Assembly: GCA_003024175.1 (NCBI GenBank)
Contig: MDYQ01000001.1
Location: forward strand, 310,001 to 374,000
Reading direction: 5' to 3'
Length of the DNA stretch: 64,000 nt
Source: Planoprotostelium fungivorum
Lineage: Eukaryota > Evosea > Variosea > Cavosteliida > Cavosteliaceae
Made by a program: the position numbers and the translations under genes. Shown in pieces: positions 1-13,300 of this stretch (the first letter of the stretch is position 1; every line of letters begins with the position of its first letter). The notes beneath the pieces were generated by a model. It was not told where the DNA came from and did not search any database. It worked only from the letters and a program-made list of their open reading frames with translations.

Positions 1-1647
1 ATCGTCGTATTGTCACTCTACACTTTCAATCCTTTTATTTCCTCGGGTCAAGACAGTTACACGTGTGATTTCGATGAAATTTCGTCTCTTAATGAAGAGT
101 AGATACACCAGTGTAGTGTCGCTCTCGGTCCTCGATGGAAATTCCACAGAAATTTCAGTCTACAACACGTCATCTTCCATCGAAATCGGAATGAACTACA
201 ACGCTGTAGATTCGGAGGATCTCACTTGTGTGTGGTGGGACAAGACGGTGTCGTCATGGAAACCAGACGGCTGCCAGACTGATGTCACTAGCAAGCCCGT
301 AAAATGTCTCTGCAACCATTTGACCAGCTTCTCCCTGCAAATTGCACAGAAGAACAGCGTAGTCGGCGATACACCATCGCAAGCCTCCACATTTCCCGGG
401 AAATGTGAGGGAGAATTCGTGGGACAGACGTAACGTACGCAGGGATCGGCATCGGGATCGGAGGTTTCATCTTCGCCGCGGTGGTCGTCACGGTGATCAT
501 CCTCATCATCATGAAGAGGAGAGGCAAGAAGATCGAATTTCACGAGATCGATCTGGTCGAATCGTCGTCCCACTCCATTCCCACCAACCAGATTCATCTG
601 GCAAGTGAGTGACGTTTCCCACCGATTCTCCACCCTAATCTCATCGTTCAGGTGAACACCTGTCATCTAGATGTAAGATGGCCAAATATCAGGTGAGTTG
701 TAATCACGTGATATAAACTGATAAAATCAAGTTAGTCGATGTCGTATTGACCAAGAAGGAAGCCGATGGACAGAGTGACCTCCTCCTTCAGGTGGGTCTC
801 GTAGAGAGTGTCATCTACAACGGGTCTGAACCGCATCCAGCGAATCAGGCACGTCAACATCGCACAATATTTGGGATGCTGGATCAATACCATCGGAGAA
901 GCTTACCACGTGACCAGTTACGTACCCGGTGATCATCTCTCTCAGTGGATCAAATTAGGAGGGTACACGGATGATATGGCCAGACAGACGTGCGTAACCA
1001 CCACCTCTATATATGACATCATCTGACATCTTACGCAGAGTGCTGCAGCTGGCCAATGTGATGGCTCACTTGGTTCAGCAGGGGGTCAGAGATATCGATC
1101 TCACTGCGGAGAAGATCATCATGCAGCCTGACGAGAGAGGTTCTTATTCAGTCAAGCTGTGGGATTTTCGCTCGGTGTCCAATCTGCCTCCTCTGTACAC
1201 GGTGGGAACAGATGACGTCATCGTACGTCATGCTGACGGCTGTAGGCTCCAGAGAAGAAGAGCGGGGGAGTGGTCACAGAGGCATCGTTAGTGTGGGCGT
1301 TCGGAATCTTGGCATTACAGATTGCGGAGAGGAGATTGTATTTGAGAGGTGGGTGCCTCATGTCTTCGCAGGCTGATGATGCGACAGAGTCGACTTACAT
1401 TAGATACACGGACGGTGATGAATCGACGATCACAAGTATTGAATCATTCATCGCCGTGAGGTGAGAAGAAGATGAGAAGATGTGCTGTTGATCTGGTTAC
1501 AGCTTGCAGAAGAGTCCGAAGAGCAGAGCTTCGTTCATGGAGTTGTGTCAGAGGGGAAAGGAATGGTCGATCAGACCGAAACATGTATCATCAGACTTTG
1601 ATGATGACTTTGACGAAGAGCGTCAGTATAATACCAAAATGGCTTAA
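1..1647 (+). CDS. GPS-TM-pseudokinase receptor, 3' part (copy A)
   Basis: Only the C-terminal half lies in the window. It begins in the membrane-proximal ectodomain, where the GPS autoproteolysis motif is clear: a CVWWD..W...GC...C.C pattern followed by NHLTSFSLQ, with the expected HL/T cleavage site. A glycine/valine-rich membrane helix follows around 440-520 and then a basic stop-transfer stretch. The cytoplasmic part is kinase-like in several short exons: HVNIAQYLGC, then TAEKIIMQP where the catalytic loop should be, KLWDFR where DFG should be, VWAFGILALQI, and a C-terminal lobe ending at TAA 1645-1647. DFG is replaced by DFR and the HRD..N loop is not intact, so phosphotransfer is unlikely. 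A canonical AATAAA lies 23 bp after the stop. Introns are about 40-60 nt with GTGAG donors. It is followed head-to-tail by two full-length relatives. Confidence 0.8.
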
Positions 1648-1669
1648 ATCTACGATAATGTGTACCACC

Positions 1670-1675
1670 AATAAA
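1670..1675 (+). promoter_or_regulatory. Poly(A) signal of receptor copy A
   Basis: AATAAA, 23 bp downstream of the TAA of the first receptor gene and about 110 bp before the start of the next one. Assigned from the consensus and its position only. Confidence 0.5.
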
Positions 1676-1782
1676 ATGGATGTGTAGATTGACTTGAGAT
1701 CTACGGAAGAAAAATGCATTCTAGCGAGCCACCTGACCGCAAGATCATAACACATCGCGAGATGCAAAGAAGGTCTATTCGG

Positions 1783-4700
1783 ATGGAGGTATGGAGGAGA
1801 GGATGGCTCTCATCGATCTTCGCCTTGATGTCGATCCGAATGGCTGTCTCTCTGCCAACACAAGCACAACAGACGCAAGACCTCAACGATCTGTATACCA
1901 GCGCTGGAGGTACTATCCATCTTTGGTCTGTCACGCCTGATCGAGAATAGGAAGCTCCTGGTCAGGTAACAATGGGAACGGCTGGGGTGGCACCAATGCC
2001 TGTAACTTTCAGAATGTTAACTGCGACGGAAACGGTAATGTGATCGGAGTCCAGTTGAACAACATCGGCATGGAAGGAACTTTCCCCAGCACGTTTGGAA
2101 AGAACCTGTATTACTTGCAAACTCTATCCATCACCTTACATTACGCTCAAAATGGAAATCTGGGTGAGCTTCGGGCTGTCCATCGCGCCAACATTGCAGC
2201 CGATGTGATGATGCGAATCATTCAAGTGACGTACCCTCAGGTTTTCATGGCACTTTACCTTCCACCTTCACTCAGATGGTCAACTTACAGTACCTCTACA
2301 TCGATGCGAATGAGCTGTCAGGCATCATTCCAGACCTCTCTCCCCTCTCTCAGCTCAAACAGGTGAGTCGCACCCCTCCACCCCGTGATGAAGAATTCAA
2401 ACTCTTCAGGCGGAGCTCGAATTCAACCGTTTCATTGGTTTCTCTACACCCTCTGGCTTCTCCGCTTTAACTTCCCTCAACCGTCTGTGGCTCTTCCGCA
2501 ACAACTTCGCATCGATCCCTGCCGACATCATCAGCGCCACCTCATTGACATCCATAAGAGTGAATCGTACGTCACAGACGAAGCTGACGTGTACAGGCCG
2601 AGTGTAATTACCTGACGAGCGTACCCAGCGGAATATGGACCATGTCCAAGGTGAATCAGCTCAACTTTGGCTATCAAGTGACCGGGAACCAATACGCCGT
2701 GTATCCCACGGGAAATCGCATTCCTGGAGTCGTTCCCGCGTCGATCACGAGCAAAGATCTGTTGGACTTGAGTGGCAACGCTTTCGATGAATTCGAAGAC
2801 TACAACATGGCCAGTCCATTGAACAGTGGGGCGACGTGTAACATGACGAAAATGGGGTGATCGTTCGAGTTGGATGACGTCTGACGGGTTGTAGATCGCC
2901 GTCGGGACCTGACTTTGCCTGCCCCATTCCGTCTTGGGCGGTCAATAGTTGTAAAGCTTCTTGTACTTGTAAGACGCCCACGATAAGCAGTGTGAGTGGA
3001 AATCCACCGAATGCAGGAGGAGACATTGTTATCACAGGAAGGTACTGGGGGTGAGTCATCTTCATCATCCTCATCATCATCACGATCTCCATCATCGCGT
3101 CGATGAGACGAACGTTTCATAGAAGAGGGAATGACAGAGCCATAGAGGAACACCAAGTGTGACAGTGGATGGAAGGACATGCACCGTCGTGACATTCAAT
3201 CGTACATCTATCATCTGTACAGCCCCTGCATGTCTGAGCGCACAGAACACAGGAAGTGTGGTCATCAAGTCGGGATACTGCACTTACACGTCGAGCGCAG
3301 CTACGATGTCATACCGTGGGAAGAGAAAACGGATGAGTTTTCACTGAGATTTCTGCAGAACCTCCTACAACATCGAGTACAACATCATCCACGACATCTT
3401 CAACGACATCATCTACGACATCTTCAACGACGTCGAGTACGACATCCTCATCTACAACGATTGCCTCTACGGTATTCGTCCCCTTCTGTGAAAATATTCC
3501 CACCATCACATCATTCGACATCAATCAGCTGGTAGCGGTATGTCACCCGTTGCACTCTTTTTCTGACCAAGACCAGACGGACAACTTTGATCTTCTGACC
3601 AGCGAATGTCCCGACGAGATGAACATGCTCATTCTGAGAAGTGCGAATGCGAATCTGAAGACGAACGGCTCCTTCTCCATCGAATCCCAGAATGTCTCCA
3701 TTACGGCCTATCAGGTAGATGGAGTTAGATCTCATAGATTGAAATGAGATCAGATCGATGAAACACAACTGCACCTTATCTTCAAGAAGAACAATGCATC
3801 GGGTCTCATTCCATCTGATGTGGCTGAATCACTGCCTGCCAATAGTGCGGCCGTTCTGACTTCTTACTCTTTCAATCCATACGTGACACCATTATCCGCG
3901 GGCAACGTACAGTGAGTTTTCTTCGAGATTTCCACACGATTTGACTGACACGGCATCAGATTCACCAATCTGGTATCCCTGTCTGTCATATCTCTCAACG
4001 GCACAGAAATACATGTTCACAACACGTCATCAGCCATCGAGATCGGCATGGACTACAACGCTGTAGACGGCTATGAGATCGAGTGCGTGTGGTGGGACAA
4101 CAGCACAAGAGGCTGGAACAGAGAGGGCTGCACGACAGACACAAGCAGTCAGCCAGTCAAGTGTCTGTGCAGTCATCTCACATCTTTCTCTCTGCAAGTG
4201 ACGCCGAAAGAGGTGCCGCCGAGCGAGATAGCAGCGAAGCCATTTCCATGGAAGTGTGAGTGACCGAGTGGGAGAGTATGTACGAGATATAATATAAGAC
4301 AGGGGTGGGCGTAGGTGTGGGGATGTTTGTAGTATTTCTGGTTCTCATCGTGTTCACCATCATCATCATCATGAGGAAAGGAAGAGGAAGAGAACACGAC
4401 AGAATCGATCTGACATCCGCAACGGAGCCCCTGCTCATCCCTACAGACCAGATCCTCCCTCAAGGTACGTAAATACCTGTCAGGTACGTGTCAATCTGAC
4501 GTGATGATAGATTCTCTGTCATCGAGAGTGAGAAGAGCGAGATACCAGGTGAGAAGAGAAGAAGAGATGAGGTGCTAAATAATGTCGACAGCTGTCAAAT
4601 GTCGTCATTGTACGTACAGATGGGAGAGATGGTCAGAACGATCAGTTCATGCAGGTACGTTATTTCTTCGAAAATTCGTCTCATCTACAACGCAGAGACT

Positions 4701-5499
4701 GAAACACATCAATATCGCTCAGTATCTGGGATGTCACGTAGATCCCATCGGAGTTACGTACCTCGTCAACCATTACGTACCTGGCTGTAAGGGTTCCCAG
4801 TGGATCAACATGGGAGACTACAGCGATGAAACTGCAGAGTCTGTGTATGTATCGCACGCGATGCCACGTCATCTGATGTGATGCAGAGTGATGCAGCTGG
4901 CCAACGTGATGACATACCTGATCGATCAAGGGGTGACAGACAACATAGTGACGGCTGAGAAGGTCATCATACAGCCTGATAACGGTGGTCACCTGCTCAA
5001 GTTGTGGGATTTTAGAATCGGATCAAAACTTCCAAAATTGTACACGGTGAGAGGCTGTGATGCCGAATGATGTGGAAAACTGAAAGAGGGACAGCCACCT
5101 GAGAAGAAGCTGAGGACCGAGACTGCACAAGTGTGGGCTTTTGGCGTCTTGTCTATGCAGATCATCGACAAGACACTCTATCCACAAGGTGACTGAAAAT
5201 ATCTTTACTCGGAACTGACTGTTGCTGGCAGCATCGGGTTACACCGAGTCCTACGACGACAGGGTGATACCTGATTCACTGACCTTGTATTATGTCAAGC
5301 AGAGGTGCGGATCACGATTGAATTTGTGCTGATGATGAACAGCCTGAGGAGAGATCCGATGATGAGACCGACATTCGCGGACATCTGCAGGAGAGAAGTC
5401 CAAGTGTTATCGCAGTCGACTTTGTCCCCAGACCGATACGCGAACACCTACCAGAGGCAACACGTTGATCCTTATTCTCAGGTCAACATGATGGAATAA
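1783..5499 (+). CDS. LRR-IPT/TIG-GPS-TM-pseudokinase receptor (copy B)
   Basis: Predicted single-pass surface receptor, spliced from many short exons. The chosen start (MEVWRRGWLSS) gives a signal peptide ending near SLPTQAQQ; the TQAQQ..DL..LY..AGG segment is shared with the other copies. In-frame ATGs at 1714 and 1762 are alternatives. Order of parts: LRR N-cap with Cys, LRRs including an NRIPGVVP segment (about 2040-2860), a Cys-rich bridge, an IPT/TIG fold (about 2990-3320, SGNPPNAGGDIVITGRYWG), a TTSS stalk (about 3360-3470), a GAIN-like region, a GPS motif with SHLTSFSLQ (about 4080-4200), a membrane helix (about 4310-4375) and a pseudokinase to 5499. Kinase landmarks are degenerate: KLWDFR in place of DFG, VTAEKVIIQP in place of the catalytic loop, no glycine-rich loop. 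The stop TAA lies within an AATAAA. Ligand and partners cannot be inferred. Confidence 0.8.
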
Positions 5500-5500
5500 A
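5495..5500 (+). promoter_or_regulatory. Poly(A) signal overlapping the stop codon of copy B
   Basis: AATAAA at 5495-5500 contains the TAA stop (5497-5499), so the 3' UTR must be very short if this signal is used. Confidence 0.55.
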
Positions 5501-5642
5501 GAAAGCTCGAACGAAGGTTGACAACTTCTGAAAGAATCTGCCTCCGCTCTTTCTTCGACCCGCGAGAAATGACAAACCACGAAAACCGAAGACAGCGGGT
5601 ACACTCAGCAGACAATCGCTCTTTTGTCTTCCACGAGAGGAG

Positions 5643-8600
5643 ATGTTGGCAGTTCATCTGTTCGCTCTATTCCTCGTCTTCCTCGATAGAGTTGACGGTC
5701 AGACTCAGGCTCAACAGAGGAGTGATCTGATGCTTCTATACAATAGCGCCGGAGGTAATACGACTCTCACACTGGACTTCTTCTGATTATAGGACAGGCA
5801 GTAGCTGGACATCCAAAACTAACTGGGGTGGTAGTAATCCCTGTACCTTTTATGGGGTTACCTGTGATGGGAGTGGTAATGTTACTTCTCTCAGATTGGA
5901 AAACATCGGGATGCAAGGGACTATTCCAAGCGGATTCGGACAGAACCTTGGCTACATGCAGATTCTGGCGATCACGGGGCACTATGCCGTTTCTGGTGGC
6001 ACCAAAGGTGAGAGGCATTTCTGTGATTTGTGATCTGACGAATAGATCGAGAGATTAAACAAAACAATAGGAGTATATGGACCTCTGCCTTCCAGTATCA
6101 CCAGCATGGGCAACTTACAGAACCTGCACCTCAATTCGAACGAGTTATCGGGCACCCTTCCAAACCTCTCTGCGTTTCCCAAGCTCATCTACGTAACATT
6201 TCACTCACGCTATGCTTTCTGAAATTCCGCAGGCCGACTTCGAATACAATCGCTTCACAGGCTTCTCTAACCCCAGTGGTCTCTCTGCCTTGACTCAACT
6301 CAAGCGTCTGTGGGTGTACCGCAACTACTTTGCGTCCATCCCTTCTGATGTGACCAGCATGTCCTCTGTGACATCCATACGGGTGAGTGGCAGGTTGTAG
6401 ACGACATCTGACGTGTGAAGGCGGAATGTAACTACCTCACATCGAGTGTTCCCTCTGGTATATGGTCCATGCCCAACGTCAACGAGCTCAGCTTTGGATT
6501 TCAAGTCAGAGGTGATTCATCTGGTGATGGTAGCTATTCTCCGGCTGCAAATCGCATTCCTGGAATTGTTCCCAAGTCGATCTCTACAAAGACTCTGTTA
6601 GATCTGAGTGGTAACGCCTTCGACGAGTTTGAAGACTATACTATGGGCAGTCCGCTGGGCACTTATGCCGTCTGTGACATGTCGAGCAAAGGGTGATGAT
6701 AGTGTGTGTGTTGATGAGGTCTGACGGGTTGTAGAAAGCCATCCGGACCGAACTTTGCCTGTCCCATTCCTGCATGGGCCAGCAGCAGCTGCTCAGCCAC
6801 GTGCAGCTGTTACACACCGACTACATCCTCTGTGAGTGGAAATCCACCGAATGCAGGAGGAGACATCGTTATCACAGGAAGATACTGGGGGTGAGTCACC
6901 TTCTTCTCCATCTTCAGCCTGATCGACAAAGTCATCAAAGAAGAGATGAGAAGATATCGAAGAGAGACTGACAGAACACAGAGGAACGCCAAGTGTGACA
7001 GTGGATGGAGCGACGTGCACATACAAGTCATCGACTCGCACGACCATCACCTGTACAGCCCCTGCATGTCAGAGCTCACAGAACACGGGAAATGTGATCG
7101 TCACCTCAGGATGCAGTGGCAGTCAGAAGTCAACAGGGTACACAATGACATACCGTGAGAGGATAGAGAAGAGAAGACGATGACTGAACGAATGACAGAG
7201 GCACCCACGACATCGTCGACGACATCATCTACAACGTCAACAACATCATCCACTACATCGTCTACAACGAAGCCGACAACATCGACAACATCCTCAACAT
7301 CGTCGACGACTTCCTCCACATCGTCGACGACTTCCTCAACAACGTCGACAACATCCTCAACATCGTCGACGACTTCCTCCACATCGTCGACAACATCCTC
7401 TACGACGTCTACTACCAAACCGACCACATCTACAACGTCGACAACATCTTCAACAACGTCTACGGTTAATCCGACTACCTCTACAACGTCGACAACATCG
7501 ACGACTAAACCGACCACATCTACAACGTCGACTACTTCCTCCACATCTTCCACTACGAAGCCATCCACTTCAACAACTTCATCGACAAAGCCGTCGACCT
7601 TCACTACGTCTTCTACTACATCCAGCATCCCCTCTACCTCATCTACAACTATCGCCACTACCACTGACATTCCCTTCTGTGATCAGATCTTTCTCTCTTT
7701 CAATCGCTCTCTGTCCTCTTCTGTTCTGCAAGATCAGGTGAGAGTGCAGAGAGAAGGAAGGGCTGTGTGACTGACAGAGAGCAGCTGAGAGGGATACAGC
7801 CTTTTGCGACGCAGTGTCCTGAGCAGCTGAACGCAGTCGTGCTGCAGATCGCATCGACAAACTTGCAGAGGAACAAGACGTTTGTAGTGGAAGCAGGCAA
7901 CATCTCTATCGCTGCTGGAAAGGTGATGCGTCTACAAAGCTAAATGACCCTCTCTAATGAGACGACAGATTGCAAATGGAACACAGTTGCATCTGATCTT
8001 CGACACCAGTGCAGCCTCAGGTCTCATCCCATCTGACGTGGCCGATCTGCTGCCTGTTAACAGCTCTGCCGTACTCTCTCTCTATGCGTTCAATCCATAC
8101 GTGACGTCATCATCCACAGATACCGTACAGTGAGTACCATCGGTGATTGAAGTTGGTATGTTACTGATCGATGTAGATTTACGAACGTTGTGTCTCTGTC
8201 TGTCACCTCTGCCGATGGAACTGAAGTATCCGTCCATAATACGTCATCAGCCATCGAGATCGGCATGGACTACAACGCTGTAGACGGGTACGAGATCGAG
8301 TGCGTGTGGTGGGACAACAGCACAAGAGGCTGGAACAGAGAGGGCTGCAGGACAGACACAAGCAGTCAGCCAGTCAAGTGTCTGTGTAATCATCTCACAT
8401 CTTTCTCTCTGCAAGTTACGCCGAAGGAAGTACCACCCAGTAACATCGCAGCGAAACCATTTCCATGGAAATGTGAGTGATGCGAGATCGTCACACGCAA
8501 GTGACATAGATACAGGGGTAGGAATTGGGGCTGGAGGTTTCGTCTTCATCTTGGCAGTGGCTCTCATACTCATCATCGTGATGACCAGGAAACGTAAATT

Positions 8601-9721
8601 GAAGAGGAATGATAATGATTTCGACATGACTACGACAAATTCGACGACTCCTCATGTCATTCCCGCAGATCAGATCTTACCCGAAGGTGATCGTTAGATC
8701 TAGATCTGTCAAGACTGACGTGTCATGACAGGCTACCTGTCACCCAGAGTCAGAAAGGCTAGATATCAGGTGAGATGGGACGATGTGATGTGAGACTGAA
8801 GGATGTTGACAGCTATCGAACGTCATTGTAGTTCGAGCACAAGCGGGCGATGGACTGAGCGATCAGCTGCTGCAGGTGTGTTGGGTACTATCTAGACTGA
8901 AAGGAATGACGCTTGGACAGAGACTAAAACACATCAACATCGCACAGTATCTGGGCTGCTATGTCGACACGATCGGCGACACCTACTTTGTGACCTACTA
9001 TGCACCTGGTACAAAGATGACGGAATGGATAGGCATGGGCAACTATGACAACGAGACAGCACATCAGACGTGAGTGATGACGTCATGACACAGAAGAAGA
9101 CGAGTGACGCAGATGACAGAGTGCTGCAGCTGGCAAACGTGATGGCGTATCTGTTCGATCAGAACGTCAACGACTATCGACTGACAGCAGACAAGATCAT
9201 CGTGCAGCCAGACACAGGCGGCCACTTACTCAAGCTGTGGGACTTCCGTCTCGGCTCCAAGCTACCCAAGCTGTACACTGTGAGAGTCTGACGATACAGA
9301 GAAAAGACTGACAGAGAGACAGCCGCCAGAGAAGAAGATGAGGACAGAGGCAGCGCTTGTCTGGACGTTCGGCGTGTTATCTCAGCAGATCATCGACAAG
9401 CAGGTGTACACCCCAAACACCCCTTACACTGAGTACTACAACGGAGAGGACATACCCGAGTCGTCTGTAGAGTTCTCAGTCAAGCAGAGGTGTGTTCAGA
9501 CGAGTGAGAAGAAGAGAGTGACAAGAGACAGCTTGAGGAAAGATCCGACAAAGAGGCCAACTTTTGTTGAGCTATGCAGAAGAGGAAAGGAGATTGCCTC
9601 TGTAACATCCTACAATGCTTCTTCCACCTCGTACTTGCCAGCTGTTCCAAAGCGAGGAAAGTTTCCATCGGTCTACCAGCCAACGCAAACGTCTGATCCC
9701 TACTCTCAAATTCAGATGTAG
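5643..9721 (+). CDS. LRR-IPT/TIG-GPS-TM-pseudokinase receptor (copy C)
   Basis: Best preserved member. The start at 5643 gives a typical signal peptide (MLAVHLFALFLVFL) ending before QTQAQQ. It is followed by a Cys-containing LRR cap (WGGSNPCTFYGVTC), LRRs (SGTLPNLS, NYFASIPSDV, NRIPGIVPKSI), a Cys-rich link (about 6740-6830), an IPT/TIG domain (about 6835-7160), a very long Thr/Ser stalk (7204-7663), a GAIN-like region and a GPS motif (CVWWDNSTRGWNREGC, then CNHLTSFSLQ; about 8300-8415). A membrane helix at about 8520-8585 is followed by basic residues. The intracellular part aligns with kinase subdomains (LKHINIAQYLGC, LTADKIIVQP, KLWDFRLGSKLP, LVWTFGVLSQQI, LRKDPTKRPTF) but lacks the glycine loop, the HRD motif and DFG. 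It is presumably a signalling scaffold. AATAAA starts 2 nt after the stop. Only 143 bp separate it from copy B. Confidence 0.85.
7204..7663 (+). repeat. Coding Thr/Ser repeat (mucin-like stalk)
   Basis: Long run of ACA/ACG/ACT and TCG/TCA/TCC codons giving TTSSTTSS-type repeats with occasional Lys-Pro, in frame inside receptor copy C. Shorter equivalents occur in copy B (about 3360-3470) and in the 51.5 kb copy. Such stalks are usually O-glycosylated; here that is inference. The opposite strand shows a long Val/Asp open frame that is only its shadow. Confidence 0.8.
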
Positions 9722-9844
9722 GAATAAATGTTGTTCGCGACTCACAGTCACATACACCAAGAAAAATGCAGCAGCGTGTGAGACTACTTAAAACCGCAGT
9801 GCAAACAGCGAAACTAGTTGTACATCCGAAAAATTGTCATCACG

Positions 9845-9917
9845 GCCCGTCTAGCTCAGTCGGTAGAGCGCACGGCTCTTAACCGTGTGGTCGGGGGTTC
9901 GAGCCCCCCGGTGGGCG
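9845..9917 (+). tRNA. tRNA-Lys(CTT)
   Basis: A 73-nt cloverleaf: acceptor arms GCCCGTC and GGTGGGC pair (with G-U wobbles), D arm GCTC/GAGC, anticodon arm CACGG-CTCTTAA-CCGTG with CUU, T arm GGGGG-TTCGAGC-CCCCC, no intron. First of a Lys-Trp pair that recurs twice on the other strand. Confidence 0.95.
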
Positions 9918-10012
9918 CTACATTTTGTTTCCAGATGGAGCGCTCACTGACGGTAATGTATATATGAGGTAAATCTATATTTACATTGACTAATGCCGAT
10001 CACCAACACCAA

Positions 10013-10084
10013 GGCTCCTTAGCACAATGGCAGTGCATCCGACTCCAGATCGGAAGGTTGGGTGTTCAAGTCACTCAGGGGTCA
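10013..10084 (+). tRNA. tRNA-Trp(CCA)
   Basis: A 72-nt cloverleaf with acceptor GGCTCCT/AGGGGTC, anticodon loop CTCCAGA (CCA) and T loop TTCAAGT. A T-run typical of Pol III termination follows. It sits 95 bp after tRNA-Lys and is preceded by CACCAACACCAA, a flank shared with the other Trp copies. Confidence 0.92.
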
Positions 10085-10378
10085 GCCCTTTTTCACTACT
10101 CAACAGCCTTTTTATCTGCTTTTAATCCGTGGTCGATGTACGAAATCTCAATCACTTCAGGTGCAAGAAGTGGTTATACCAGAATCAAGGAGACATCATC
10201 ATTTATCCTCAAAAGCCGTCGTTGGCTTGTTTCACAACAGATGCAAAAGCGACTCGAAATTCAATATCCGTTGTGATCGAGTAGAGCCTGAACATCTGTC
10301 CGATCCTCCCCTCCTCCTGCTGTGATCCGACACTTCCTCTCCTCTTATTCTTCGTTTCTACTTCCTCTGTTTCGATCT

Positions 10379-13300
10379 TCAATCTCCATCTACATCGGTT
10401 GATTGTTCACCCCTCTCGATATTCCTCAGGACGAATTCTTTCGAATCGGGCGCGGGCAGTCTGCCCCTCTTTGCGGTGAATATGCGCAATACCTTCAACC
10501 TCTTCGTCGGGTGGACCTTGCACTCTTCCTTTTCCATGAGATCAGATACCATCTCGATCTCATTGGGTAGCTGTCACGTCTCAACCGTTTTCCTTCTGCT
10601 TCTCATCACCTTGGTTGACAGCGATTTCGCTTGGTACATTTTCATCTCTGCCTCTGCCAGGATAGACTTGATGCCCTCGAATCCCTCCGTCACCCTTTTC
10701 GAATGTCAACGAGATTTCGATCGATTCCACGCGAACGATCACCCTTCTACATCGCTCCAATCGATCCTTCTCATTTCCAAATTGAGCCGATCGAGTGCAG
10801 CTCGAACTGGAGACAGAGAAGCCACGGGCTGGCTCGTCAAGTTACCGTAAACGGTCGTCATACCAACCGCGATTAACCTGTCAGTGGGGTGAGACACACG
10901 AGATTTCCGTGAGATCTCACTGTCTGGTCAGATCGGAAGGGTTGATGGTCTCCATGTAATGTAAGATCTTCTCTGCTTCTCTGACCGAGTGGAAGAGTGG
11001 TTTCTGTTGGGAGGGTGGTCTGCCCTCACATTCGTCCCAGCACGTCTGCCAGAGATTTCCTGGAATTTTCATGCGTACGCTGAGGTCTCCACGGGGGTGT
11101 AGGGGATCGAAGGGCTGTTCTTCGATGAAATCTCGTGGACTATGCCATCGAATGAAATCAACCAATTGGGCTCCAGCATTGGCCGCCTTGAAGGATTGCA
11201 TGTCTGTATTCTCGTCACAATTCGATCGTCTACAACGTTGTAGACGCTCACCGGATACGAGGGAGCTGGACTGCATGACGGCCCTCTTTCTCTGACCCTC
11301 CTCTGAATCTCCCAATTTGAAGAAAATCTCTTCTTGCTCCATCAGCATGTCCTCCGTCATAAGTCCCTGCGTCTACAACGCGTCAGTGATCGTTTCATTC
11401 GTATGAGACTCCACCTGGGTGTTGGGGCACATCATGGGTCGACCGTTGGCACAGTAGGTGTCTGGAATCGTTGTAGATGTATCCTTGGCCTGCTTCACGC
11501 TGGACCTTGTCATCTTCTTTTTTTCCGGACTACCTGTGACGGGCTGTACGTCTCAGTCGCGTTGTAGATGAACCGACATCACCTCCTCGTCTTCACTGCT
11601 GGCGCCAGCTTCTTCCTTGTTCTCCGCATTTTGAATGCAATAATTCAACTGTGTCACCGTGTCAACGATGGAAGAGAAAAGTCGATGAAATCTCACGAGC
11701 TGGAGTTTTTGATGGATGAGGCAAGATCTGAGATCGATCCTGTCATATTTGACGTTGGGCAGAGGGATCTTACTCTCCCAACAGACTCTCGACTCTCTCA
11801 CAAATTCACCCCACAGAAGGCCCAGAGCTGCACAGTCGTCAGTGAGGTCACGTGATGCGCGCGCGTCGCATTCGCACATTTTAGATTGACGGGGGTATTG
11901 AGCAAGTGGACCAAGAAGAAGGCCAACAGGGACCTCGGGGGTGCTCCCTTGGCTGAAGGCAGGGTCTGAAAATTCCGTGAACATTCTCCGTCTCAATCTT
12001 TCGTGCCTCACCACGTCATCGCCTTCGATTTGGGTGAAATTTCGGTCTAATCTACGCCCCGTGGGAGAGATACCGAATACGTCTCTGATGCTGGTATCCA
12101 CCTCGGTGATGCTGGGAACCTTCTCTGATTCCAGGAATTCGGGGCCCAGAGATCTACGTTACGTGTCATTACGCTTGTAGATGCTCACTTCATCACCTGG
12201 TGACCACATTGACGGCGTTCATCATACCCGTGTTGACACTGTGTACGTAGTTCTGTGGCTCTGTAGGTGTCGACATTTCATTCTCGTCGACAGTGACAGA
12301 AGCAGGTGGCGATGCGAACAACTTCCCGATAGAATTGTAAGACTCGCTCCTCTTAGCCACTCGACAGAGGAAGTGCATCCGTTGAGATAAGAAGGCAGAA
12401 GGCCTGATTCACCTTCAGAAGATATCCAAAAGTCCTATACATCTCTCACTTTTCGTCAAAGACACAACGCAAGTCCCAACGTGGAGCCTTTAAAACTTGC
12501 TCGTCAGAGACATTGACACCATCTCGTATGACCGATAGACACTCGTGCAACGTCTCGAAATGCCAGCTGGCCCCGAAGTCGAGAGCTGCAATGAGGTTGG
12601 TGAATTGAATCTCACGTTACGCACTCTCTATTGGATCTTCGGGGGGGTACCACAGCAATCGGTTCGTCTCCAATCTGGTCGTTAATTTTGGTGTCTCTAC
12701 GATTCCCCTGCTACCAGCTGTCGTGACGTCACGATGATGTAGAACGGATGTCTTACTGGGCACGGCCGCTCCATCTCTGCCGGTGGACACGTTGGGTGAA
12801 GCCTTGAGTTCTGAAGAGGATGAATTTCGCATGTGGGTCGATGGTGATGCATACCCATCTTGGGATCTAATGATTGGAGATCATCTCGGGTGACCATGAA
12901 TGTGAATTTAGAAGAGAAGGTGACCGGATGGTGATATCCAAACCTCTCCTTGATGGGCGCACAATCAGTGTAAATGGATGAGATCTGATCCTGATGAAAG
13001 TAGTCAGAAGGTGGCGTTATGTGTGGACGACTTACGATGCGCTGAAGGAAGAGAGAAAGTAGTCCCTCCACATCAGATGCCGAGTCTGGAACGGATGAAA
13101 GACTGTCTGCATCGAAGCGAGCGGAGACTTCCGTGTATGGATCTAAATGAGGCGATGGAGTGATAATAGGGTTGTTGCACCATCCTAAATACTTTCCTTG
13201 CCATCTGGTAACCCGTCAGAATTCCGACGAAAAAAAGATGGAGACAGAGGGTATCGATCCCCCTACCCCTCGCATGCAAAGCGAGTGCTCTACCATATGA

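Noticed and set aside
7101-7670. Long minus-strand open frame rich in Val/Asp
   Set aside because: It is the reverse complement of the Thr/Ser stalk of receptor copy C; the plus-strand frame fits the gene's splicing and domains.
9986-10325. Open frames over the tRNA-Trp region
   Set aside because: They translate the tRNA itself; the same peptide appears at each tRNA-Trp copy.
10476-10876. Plus-strand open frames of up to 124 codons
   Set aside because: The minus strand here carries the last exons of the RAB3GAP1 homologue, with a family-typical C-terminus.
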